64,000 nt of DNA from JAQTTT01 sp041652755 (GTDB lineage Archaea; Nanobdellota; Nanobdellia; Tiddalikarchaeales; Tiddalikarchaeaceae), in the NCBI GenBank assembly GCA_041652755.1, contig JBAZGS010000002.1, forward strand, positions 1 to 64,000, in the 5' to 3' direction. Under the pieces are notes generated by a model. It was not told the DNA's origin and made no database searches. It worked only from the letters and a program-made list of their open reading frames with translations. The position numbers were made by a program, and so were the translations under genes. Of the stretch, positions 26,734-33,951 are shown piece after piece. Positions within the stretch are counted from its first letter, which is position 1. Each line of letters starts with the position of its first letter.

Positions 26734-26736
26734 TCT

Positions 26737-27249
26737 TTATTTCAGCATTTTTTCCATTAATAGTTCATCATAATAGGTGTTGTCAACTTTAAGCTCTTTT
26801 TTGCATACACCTATCTCTTCAAAGCCGTATTTTTTATATAGTCCAGCTGCAGCTTTCTGCACTGAATTAACGCTTAATTTAATCTTTATAATCTCTTTAT
26901 TCTTTTTTATGTACTTTAATGCAGCTTCAATTAATTTGTTGCCAATGCCTTTACCCCTGTAGTTTTTATTAACATATACTCCGTAAATGTCTGCAACATG
27001 TTTTGTTTTCAGCCATTTATTAAAAACTACAACAATAGTTCCTATAATCTTGTCATTATCAAGCGCGAATAAGACATTATTCATCCTTTTTTCCCATTCT
27101 TTTATAGGCAATTTTTCTTCTTCTTCATATGAGCTTCCAAAAGCTATAGGGTCGCTCTTTAAAGCTTCAAGTCTTATAATTTTGTATTCCTTGCATCTTT
27201 TTATGTTGAGTTTTTTTACAACAATCATGAAATAACTGTTATAACTCAA
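26737..27249 (-). CDS. GNAT-family N-acetyltransferase
   Basis: The 170 residues fit the GNAT fold, with the acetyl-CoA-binding region DIYGVYVNKNYRGKGIGNKLIEAAL (R/QxxGxG/A) and AAAGLYKKYGFEEIGV near the C-terminus. The substrate is unknown. It lies between rio1 and the KH gene on the opposite strand. Confidence 0.85.
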   Translation of the reverse strand: MSYNSYFMIVVKKLNIKRCKEYKIIRLEALKSDPIAFGSSYEEEEKLPIKEWEKRMNNVLFALDNDKIIGTIVVVFNKWLKTKHVADIYGVYVNKNYRGKGIGNKLIEAALKYIKKNKEIIKIKLSVNSVQKAAAGLYKKYGFEEIGVCKKELKVDNTYYDELLMEKMLK

Positions 27250-27333
27250 TTTATTATAAAAGTTATTCTTAAATAATAAGGGCTTGATTGTGATAAAACT
27301 TTTAAATCATCCAAAAATTAATTAATTTTAGAT

Positions 27334-27864
27334 ATGGACAGCACAAAAGATGTAAAGATTCCTGAAGACCGTGTAGGAGTGTTAATTGGAAAGAACGGAA
27401 GCGTTAAAAAAGAGATAGAGAAAGCATTTAATGCTAAATTAGAAATTAGCTCTGATGGATTAGTGCTCATGACTGGAAAGGATTCGCTAGATTTATACAC
27501 TTGCGAAAAAGTAGTTAAAGCAATAGGCAGAGGATTTAACCCTGAAGTTGCGTTACTTTTAAAAAGTGAGGAGTATGATTTTGAGTTAATGAATATTAAT
27601 GATTATGCAAAAACTCAAAATGATTTAGATAGGCTAAGGGGCAGGGTTATAGGAAAAGATGGGGCAAGCAGGGATTTGATTGAGAAAAAAACCCAAACTT
27701 ATATTATTGTTTATGGAAAAACTGTTGGAATAATAGGGAAATTAGAAATGGTTGGGCTCGCATTTAATGCAGTGGAAATGCTGCTTAAAGGGGCAAGGCA
27801 CCCAACAGTATTTAACTATATTGACAAAGAGTTAAGAAAAAAAGTGAAAGGAGTGGTGTTTTAA
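27334..27864 (+). CDS. KH-domain RNA-binding protein (Dim2/Krr1-like)
   Basis: The protein has two KH domains: VGVLIGKNGSVKKEIEKAFNAKL near residue 10 and RLRGRVIGKDGASRDLIEKKTQ near residue 95. The pairing matches the archaeal Dim2/Pno1 relative that binds the 3' end of pre-16S rRNA. The 176-residue length fits the family. Five bases separate it from top6B. Confidence 0.9.
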   Translation: MDSTKDVKIPEDRVGVLIGKNGSVKKEIEKAFNAKLEISSDGLVLMTGKDSLDLYTCEKVVKAIGRGFNPEVALLLKSEEYDFELMNINDYAKTQNDLDRLRGRVIGKDGASRDLIEKKTQTYIIVYGKTVGIIGKLEMVGLAFNAVEMLLKGARHPTVFNYIDKELRKKVKGVVF

Positions 27865-27868
27865 AAAA

Positions 27869-29539
27869 ATGATTCAAAAAACAGTAGCTGATGATTTGGC
27901 TAATAAACATAAAAGCATTAGTATTGCGGAGTTCTTTGAAAAGAACAGGCACTTATTAGGTTTTGACAGCAAAATTAAAGCAATGCTTACCTGTGTAAAA
28001 GAAGCAGTTGATAACAGCTTAGATGCTTGCGAAGAAAATGCAAGTGAGTTAAGGCAAAGAAAAAAACCCTTTGAATTGCCTGATATACTTGTCAGGGTTG
28101 ATTTGATTCAAGGAGAAGTCTACAAAATAATAGTTGAAGATAATGGCCCGGGAATTCAGGCAGCAATTATTCCAAGAGTATTCGCGAAGTTATTATACGG
28201 AAGCAAGTTCCATAGGTTAAAGCAGGGAAGAGGGCAGCAGGGAATAGGTATAAGTGCTTCAATTCTTTACGGACAGTTAACAACAGGAAAACCAGCAAGG
28301 ATAATAAGCAGAACTTCAAAAGATAAACCTGCGCAATTAGTTGAATTATTAATTGACATAAAAAATAATGATGCAAAAATCTTAACCAATGAAGAGTACG
28401 CTAAGTTCTCAAAAGACACTGGAACAAGGGTTGAAATAACATTAGAAGGACTTTATAGGGGAACTGGTGATAAAAGCATTTTTGAATATTTAAGAAGAAC
28501 AAGCATAAGCAACCCTCATGCAAAAATTACCTTCATTGACCCTGAAGGAAAAATGACTATTTTCAAAAGAGCAACAGAATCAATGCCAACTGAGACTAAA
28601 GAGATTAAGCCGCATCCATGGGGATTAGAATTAGGAGTTTTAACAAGAATGATTGAAGAAACAAAGAAAACTTCAATTCAATCATTTCTTACTGATGAGT
28701 TAAGCAAGGTTGGAGCCCTTAATGCCAAGCAAATACTTGAAAAAATAAAAATTGACCCAAAAAGAAGGCCTGACACTATTAAAACAGAGGAAGCTGTTGA
28801 GCTGATTAAGGCTTTGCAGAAAGCTGACCTTCAAAGGCCGCCAACTGACTGTCTTTCACCAGTTGGCAGAGGCGCTATTGAGAAAAGCCTGAAAGTAGAA
28901 TACCATCCTGAATACATTGTTGCAACAACTAGGCCTCCAAATGTTTACAGGGGTTATCCTTTCCAGATTGAAGCAGCACTAGCTTATGGAGGAGACATTC
29001 CTGAAGGAGGAGCTCAAGTATTAAGAGTTGCAAACAAGGTTCCATTATTATATGAAGGAGGAGCTTGTGCAATAACTATTTCAGTAAGCGAAATGGATTG
29101 GAAAAGGTATGGGATTCCAAAAAATAGCGGAAGTTCAGTTCCAAGCGCTCCAATAATAATTTTTGTGCACATATGCAGCGTGTGGGTGCCTTTCACCTCT
29201 GAAAGCAAGGCAGCAGTGGCTAATTATCCAATAATTATTAAAGAGATAAAGTTGGCTTTGCAGGAATGCGCAAGGCAGTTAGGAGTTTTCATCAAAAGAA
29301 AAATGAAAATAAAAAGGGATGCCCAAAGAATTAACACATTCATAAAATATGGAGAGGTTTTGGCAGCTGCTTTGGCAGTTCTTTCAAGAAAAGATGAGAA
29401 AGATATGAAAAAAATGATGAATGAAGTTTTAGAGAAAAAATATGGGGATGTTATAAAAAAGAAAGAGGAAATAATGAAAGAGGAATCTAAAGTAGTTCCA
29501 AAAAAATTAAAAGAAGAAAAAGAGAGTGATGAAGAATGA
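27869..29539 (+). CDS. top6B: DNA topoisomerase VI subunit B
   Basis: This is the ATPase subunit of the archaeal type IIB topoisomerase that relaxes and decatenates DNA. The 556 residues include an N-terminal GHKL ATP site (AVDNSLDACEE, VEDNGPGI and GRGQQGIGISASILYGQ), a transducer domain, and a Lys/Glu-rich C-terminus of about 50 residues. The stop overlaps the top6A start (ATGA). Confidence 0.97.
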   Translation: MIQKTVADDLANKHKSISIAEFFEKNRHLLGFDSKIKAMLTCVKEAVDNSLDACEENASELRQRKKPFELPDILVRVDLIQGEVYKIIVEDNGPGIQAAIIPRVFAKLLYGSKFHRLKQGRGQQGIGISASILYGQLTTGKPARIISRTSKDKPAQLVELLIDIKNNDAKILTNEEYAKFSKDTGTRVEITLEGLYRGTGDKSIFEYLRRTSISNPHAKITFIDPEGKMTIFKRATESMPTETKEIKPHPWGLELGVLTRMIEETKKTSIQSFLTDELSKVGALNAKQILEKIKIDPKRRPDTIKTEEAVELIKALQKADLQRPPTDCLSPVGRGAIEKSLKVEYHPEYIVATTRPPNVYRGYPFQIEAALAYGGDIPEGGAQVLRVANKVPLLYEGGACAITISVSEMDWKRYGIPKNSGSSVPSAPIIIFVHICSVWVPFTSESKAAVANYPIIIKEIKLALQECARQLGVFIKRKMKIKRDAQRINTFIKYGEVLAAALAVLSRKDEKDMKKMMNEVLEKKYGDVIKKKEEIMKEESKVVPKKLKEEKESDEE

Positions 29540-30660
29540 AAGATAAGGACCAAGTTAGTTTGAAAATTCAGAAAAACAAGGAATTGACAGAGAAATTAGT
29601 TAATATTGGAAACAATGTAATAGTGCAATTAAAAGATTTCCAAAATCCCAATGTTAACATTCCAGTAAGAAGCTTAAGCAATGTTTTTTTTGATGAAAAA
29701 GCAAGGTCATTAAGATTAGGCAATGCAACAAGTGAAAGAAGCTACTTTAATTTATCCCAAGCTAAAAGTTTCATGCAAACAATGCTTGTTGCAAGCAAAT
29801 TAAGGGAAGTTATTGAAAGAGGAAGCCAAGTAGGTTTAAGGCAGTTATTCTATTTATCAAAAGGAGGAATACCTGGAACTAAAGAGAACACTTTTGATTT
29901 GCAGAAAGAATGCGACCCAATAGTTGAAGACATTGAAGGGGTGCTTAAGTGCTTAAGAGAAGAGATGGGAGTAGAGGCTGAGCGTAAAGGAATACTTGCA
30001 GGAGAGCTGAAAATACTAGACAGCGGTGATGAAATTGACTGCTCAAAACTTGGAAGCAGCGGATATGGTATACCAAGCATTGTTGAAAAAGGAACAGTTG
30101 ATTTTGTTGAATGCAAGGCAGAATATATTTTAGTGGTAGAAAAAGGGCAAACATGGAGTACCTTAAACCATGACAAGTTCTGGCAGAAAAACAAATGCTT
30201 AGTAATGACTGGAAAAGGACAGCCGGCAAGAGGGGACAGAAGAATGCTAGCAAGGCTTCATAGGGAGCTAGACTTGCCAGTTTACGTTTTCACAGATATG
30301 GATATTTGGGGATATTACATCTATTCAGTATACAAGCAGGGAAGCATTAACTTAGCGCATTTCAGCGAGAACGCTGCAGTGCCTGATGCGAAATTTTTAG
30401 GATTTAAAATGAGTGATGTTGAAAAATATAAGATTCCAAAAGAGCATTTAATCCCTATGAACAAAGGAGACTATAAAAGAATAAATGAAATATCAAATTA
30501 TGACTGGTTCAAGGGCAATAAAGAATGGCAGAAAGAATTCAAGGAATTAACAAAATTCTCCAACAAGATTGAGCAGGATGCATTGGTTGGAAAAGGATTA
30601 GAATTCATGAGCAAGATTTACTTACCTGAAAAAATAAAAACAAGGGACTGGATAGAATAA
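29536..30660 (+). CDS. top6A: DNA topoisomerase VI subunit A
   Basis: This is the DNA-cleaving, Spo11-related subunit. The 374 residues have the catalytic Tyr region GLRQLFYLSKG in the 5Y-CAP domain, and the Toprim domain with VEKGQTWSTL, YVFTDMDIWGYYIYSVYKQG and acidic metal ligands. It follows top6B with a four-base overlap. A perfect 17-base palindrome (30697-30713) lies just downstream. Confidence 0.97.
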   Translation: MKDKDQVSLKIQKNKELTEKLVNIGNNVIVQLKDFQNPNVNIPVRSLSNVFFDEKARSLRLGNATSERSYFNLSQAKSFMQTMLVASKLREVIERGSQVGLRQLFYLSKGGIPGTKENTFDLQKECDPIVEDIEGVLKCLREEMGVEAERKGILAGELKILDSGDEIDCSKLGSSGYGIPSIVEKGTVDFVECKAEYILVVEKGQTWSTLNHDKFWQKNKCLVMTGKGQPARGDRRMLARLHRELDLPVYVFTDMDIWGYYIYSVYKQGSINLAHFSENAAVPDAKFLGFKMSDVEKYKIPKEHLIPMNKGDYKRINEISNYDWFKGNKEWQKEFKELTKFSNKIEQDALVGKGLEFMSKIYLPEKIKTRDWIE

Positions 30661-30696
30661 ACTCCATCCTCTTTTTTATATTTATAATTTTATGCA

Positions 30697-30713
30697 CTTA
30701 ATCAATGATTAAG
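30697..30713. promoter_or_regulatory. 17-base perfect palindrome after top6A
   Basis: CTTAATCAATGATTAAG has two eight-base arms around one base. It sits about 37 bases after the top6A stop and could end the transcript as a hairpin or bind a regulator. Confidence 0.4.
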
Positions 30714-30834
30714 GATTTCAAAATAGAATTAATTAATTTAAAGTTTATTGAAATATAATTAAACATAATATTTTGTTATTTTTAATTAGTTTTTTACAAT
30801 AATTATTTAAAAAGATTAATTTATTATACTTATT

Positions 30835-31104
30835 ATGGTAATTAATATAAAAGATGTATATAATGATGCAAACAAAAACATAAAAGAGAATATAATAGGT
30901 GAATATATAAACACCCCTACAATTAGGTTAGTTTTAGTTCAAGCAAGGGATTTGGAGAGAATATTGAACCCTAATGAAAGAACTATAAGTTTAAGGCATT
31001 GCTTAATTAATAAATATATTATACAACAAAAGAGCAAGTATAAGATAACTCCTGAGGGAGTAAAAGCATTAGGTATAATTGAAGAATATATTAAAAATAG
31101 ATAA
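30835..31104 (+). CDS. Small winged-helix-like protein, 89 aa
   Basis: The sequence suggests a helix-turn-helix plus wing (RDLERILNPNERTISLRHCLINKYIIQQKSKYKITPEGVKALG), as in small archaeal regulators. It stands alone between top6A and tRNA-Asn. The family is not recognised. Confidence 0.55.
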   Translation: MVINIKDVYNDANKNIKENIIGEYINTPTIRLVLVQARDLERILNPNERTISLRHCLINKYIIQQKSKYKITPEGVKALGIIEEYIKNR

Positions 31105-31190
31105 TTTTTGATTTAAATCCTTAAATTTTTTATTAAAAAGATTGTTTAGTAAACTTTAAAAAACAAAAACAATCAAATAAGTATTATCCT

Positions 31191-31263
31191 GCTCCGATAG
31201 CTCAGCAGGTAGAGCGCATGCCTGTTAAGCATGAAGTCGCAGGTTCGAGTCCTGCTCGGAGCG
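31191..31263 (+). tRNA. tRNA-Asn(GTT)
   Basis: The 73-base gene has acceptor GCTCCGA/TCGGAGC, anticodon stem CATGC/GCATG with loop CTGTTAA (GTT), and T-loop TTCGAGT. No CCA is encoded. The last six bases are the start of a 70-bp tandem duplication. Confidence 0.95.
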
Positions 31264-31382
31264 CATTAGTTCTATATTGTTTTTGTTGATTTTTCCCTCA
31301 GGGCTTTGCGTAGCAAAGGGCTGGCTTGGAGCGCATTAGTTCTATATTGTTTTTGTTGATTTTTCCCTCAGGGCTTTGCGTA
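31258..31382 (+). repeat. Tandem duplication of the tRNA-Asn 3' end with palindrome
   Basis: The sequence beginning at GGAGCGCATTAG (31258) recurs from 31328 at a distance of 70 bp and stays identical for about 55 bases. The first copy ends in a CTTTGC-GTA-GCAAAG hairpin followed by GGGCTGG, the same module that borders the tRNA-Gly copy. The second copy stops halfway through that hairpin. No protein-coding frame is apparent here. Confidence 0.75.
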
Positions 31383-31437
31383 AAAAAGATGTTTTTTTAT
31401 AGAAACTTTTAAATATACATTTGTTTAATTATTTAAT

Positions 31438-31668
31438 ATGAGCGCTAAAGAAGCCAATAATTCTGGATTAGTAACATTTACTAAGCATGGATATCAATTA
31501 GGGATTTTTTCAAGTGGAGATTTTTTGCTTTATGAAACCAAAATTAACCCTAAAGGCAAAAAAGAATACGTTGTTTCTGACAAAAAAGATCCTTTAGAAA
31601 TAATGCCTGAAAATGTGTTTAAAGAGCTTTCAGATGTTTTAAGTAGGTATAATAGTTCTAAAAACTAG
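31438..31668 (+). CDS. Hypothetical protein, 76 aa
   Basis: This is a small beta-rich sequence (LVTFTKHGYQLGIFSSGDFLLYETKI) with a short C-terminal helix. A TTTTTAAATAT promoter-like box lies about 30 bases upstream of the ATG. I do not recognise a family. Confidence 0.55.
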   Translation: MSAKEANNSGLVTFTKHGYQLGIFSSGDFLLYETKINPKGKKEYVVSDKKDPLEIMPENVFKELSDVLSRYNSSKN

Positions 31669-31714
31669 CTTTTTTTTAAAAATATTTATAAGATTTTAGT
31701 TAATTTTATTTTAT

Positions 31715-31819
31715 ATGAAAAAAACTGCTAAAAAATTATTAGATTACTTGCAAACCTATAAGTGGGCAGGAATAATCATTGCATTAATTGTAGTGACCTT
31801 ATTTGTGTTTGGAGCATAA
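31715..31819 (+). CDS. Tiny membrane protein, 34 aa
   Basis: The intact short frame reads MKKTAKKLLDYLQTYKW followed by one hydrophobic span (AGIIIALIVVTLFVFGA). An archaeal TATA-like AATATTTATAAG lies about 30 bases upstream. Basic N-terminus and one span suggest a membrane protein with the N-terminus inside the cell. Confidence 0.5.
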   Translation: MKKTAKKLLDYLQTYKWAGIIIALIVVTLFVFGA

Positions 31820-31882
31820 AATTTGTGTTGACTGCCAGTTTTTTTAAAAAAAATTATAAAAAAAGAATTAAAAGTAAAGAAT

Positions 31883-32131
31883 TCAGTCTTTAATTTGACT
31901 TATAGTCATCTCATAGATTTTATATGATCCACAGGAGATGGCTATTCCAGTGCTTACAACAATCATTGTTCCCATGTTAATTGTAGCTATCTGGTTCGTA
32001 AATATTGAAACTAGCCACATTGTAAGTATTGAAACAACCATTGTTAATAATGTTATTTTTGCCCCTTCCATGAACAATTCAGAAACATTATCTGAAAAAA
32101 GCACTTTAGTTAACTTATCCTTTCTTGCCAT
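31883..32131 (-). CDS. Small two-span membrane protein, 82 aa
   Basis: The protein has a charged N-terminus (MARKDKLTKVLFSDN) followed by two hydrophobic segments (residues 28-45 and 52-68). No family is recognised. A double inverted repeat lies just upstream of its promoter (32180-32253). Confidence 0.55.
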   Translation of the reverse strand: MARKDKLTKVLFSDNVSELFMEGAKITLLTMVVSILTMWLVSIFTNQIATINMGTMIVVSTGIAISCGSYKIYEMTISQIKD

Positions 32132-32179
32132 AATAATAAAATAAATATTTATAGCTTATAAACATTTTGAGAAATATTA

Positions 32180-32253
32180 TTGCTTTACTCTTGAAGTTTA
32201 ATAAGAGTCAAAATAGCAATTTATGCTTTAAATATTGAGTATTTTTGCATAAA
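32180..32253. other. Two adjacent inverted repeats in an intergenic gap
   Basis: The first hairpin spans 32180-32219, with outer stem TTGCT/AGCAA and inner stem ACTCTT/AAGAGT. The second follows directly at 32220-32253, with outer stem TTTATGC/GCATAAA and inner stem AAATA/TATTT. No frame crosses them. They could be a structured RNA, a terminator pair or an operator. Confidence 0.45.
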
Positions 32254-32322
32254 CATGCCCTGAATTTTTTAAAAATTAAATAAAAAAAATTAATAGAACT
32301 AATTGAATGATTTAATAATCAA

Positions 32323-32421
32323 TTATTTCTTTTTTTTAGCAGGTTTTTTTCCCACTTTTTTTTTAGCAGGTTTTTTAGCAACAGGTTTGCTGCCACATCC
32401 ACCGCATAATCCGCAATTCAT
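32323..32421 (-). CDS. Tiny Cys/Lys-rich protein, 32 aa
   Basis: The frame reads MNCGLCGGCGSKPVAKKPAK and ends KKVGKKPAKKKK. The N-terminus holds CxxCxxC, and the tail is an AKKPAKKK repeat like a histone H1 or bacterial nucleoid-protein tail. It could bind nucleic acid with the Cys cluster holding metal; this is inference. Confidence 0.5.
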   Translation of the reverse strand: MNCGLCGGCGSKPVAKKPAKKKVGKKPAKKKK

Positions 32422-32540
32422 GATAACTTATAAATCCTGAAAGATTATAAACTTTTTTCAAAATTTGAGTTTATACGTTAAAAAAAATAAAAAAAATTAA
32501 ATAAAAAAAAAATTAGTGAATATTGAATTTAGAGATTCAA

Positions 32541-32633
32541 TTATTTCTTTTTTTTAGCAGCTGCTTTTTTCTTTGGTGCAGCTTTTTTCTTTGGTGCAGC
32601 TTTTTTTGGTGCTGCTTTTTTCTTTGGTGCCAT
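32541..32633 (-). CDS. Tiny Lys/Ala/Pro-rich protein, 30 aa
   Basis: The frame is made almost only of the unit APKKKA (MAPKKKAAPKKAAPKKKAAP then KKKAAAKKKK). It resembles histone H1-type tails that coat DNA. It lies 119 bases from the similar 32-aa gene on the same strand; their 3' ends share a near-identical stretch, which suggests duplication. Confidence 0.5.
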   Translation of the reverse strand: MAPKKKAAPKKAAPKKKAAPKKKAAAKKKK

Positions 32634-32758
32634 GCGTTAAATAAGTAACTGATATCTTATAAATCTTTTTTTTTATGGAGCAAAAAAGTTAATTTTTGCA
32701 AAATTTTTTACATTTTTCAGAGAAAAAAATTTATAATGAACTAATAAATAATTTTTTT

Positions 32759-33949
32759 ATGAATAAATATTTTTTAATCCCCATTTTTTTTTTAATTTTT
32801 GTTTCAGGCTGCACAAATTTTAATGAAGGAATGAATAGAAGTGTAGAAAATGTAACTCAAGGAATAATAAATGAAATGAATGAAACTTTATCAAACATTT
32901 CTAATCAAATAAATGAGAGTTTAAATCAAGGATTGAATGATTCAATAAACAATTTTGTTTCAGGATTATTAAATATTACTAATAATGCTTTTTTAAAATC
33001 TCCAATTTCAACTTTTACTTTAGAGGATATAAATTATTTAGGAGTTAATTGCCAAGGCTCTGATTTAGAGATTGCTAATTGTATTAAAGATTGGCAAGAA
33101 AATAATATGATTTATTTAGGTTTAATAGAAAGTTCAACTAATTATCCTGGTGCTGCAGATGCTATTCATTGGAACTATGCTATTCCAGGAATTTTTCCAA
33201 CAAAAGAGGTTATAAGACAGAGAAGTGAAGGTAACAAACCCTATGGAGTTTGTTATGATTATGCAACAATTTATTGCAGTATTGCAGATTATTATGGACT
33301 ATCTTGCAGGGTTGCAAATACTATTACTAAGCCTAGCCAAAGGCCCAATAGTGGCATTGAATTTACTACAGGATTAAGATATGAAGAATATGAAAGACTG
33401 AAAATCGAACTTGACAAGCAAGGATTAGATTATGATTTTATACTAATGAATAAAGTATTAAGAGAAACTCCTGAACATTATTGGTCAGAAGTATTAATTG
33501 ATGATGAATGGATTGTTATAGATGGCAGTGGAACTGATTCGCAAACACAATATAAAGATGCTAATGATTGGGAAGTAACTAATTGGACTAAACTTTACCT
33601 AGAAAGCAATATTAGTTATTATTTGGGATTTAAGGATGATTTAAACAACAGAATCAAGGTTTTTAATATTGATGATTATATGTTTTCTGCGCAATACTCT
33701 TTGGGATTGCCTGTGCCTTATTATAGTTCATGCACAAATGTTTGCGGATTTTTTGAAGGAAAGAATCCAATGTGCACATTTGAATGCCCTTTTTTAGCAA
33801 GCTTTTTCTCTTGCTATGATTCTTGCTCAGGAAAAAAGTTTTACAAAATATGCGACTATGTCTGCAATGATGAAGAAGCAGGTTATGAAGAATGCTACCA
33901 GGAATGCAGCGGGGAAGAATTAGATATTGGTTGCTTTAATGATTGCTGA
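32759..33949 (+). CDS. Lipoprotein with transglutaminase-like domain
   Basis: I chose the ATG at 32759, which gives a clean lipoprotein signal (KYFLIPIFFLIFVSGC, lipid Cys at residue 18). After an Asn/Ser-rich linker, a papain-like transglutaminase domain shows the triad in GVCYDYA (Cys about 165), EHYWSEV (His about 240) and WIVIDGSG (Asp about 255). The C-terminal 65 residues contain 13 Cys, probably disulfide-bonded outside the cell. It may cross-link, cleave or bind surface peptides. Confidence 0.8.
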   Translation: MNKYFLIPIFFLIFVSGCTNFNEGMNRSVENVTQGIINEMNETLSNISNQINESLNQGLNDSINNFVSGLLNITNNAFLKSPISTFTLEDINYLGVNCQGSDLEIANCIKDWQENNMIYLGLIESSTNYPGAADAIHWNYAIPGIFPTKEVIRQRSEGNKPYGVCYDYATIYCSIADYYGLSCRVANTITKPSQRPNSGIEFTTGLRYEEYERLKIELDKQGLDYDFILMNKVLRETPEHYWSEVLIDDEWIVIDGSGTDSQTQYKDANDWEVTNWTKLYLESNISYYLGFKDDLNNRIKVFNIDDYMFSAQYSLGLPVPYYSSCTNVCGFFEGKNPMCTFECPFLASFFSCYDSCSGKKFYKICDYVCNDEEAGYEECYQECSGEELDIGCFNDC

Positions 33950-33951
33950 AA

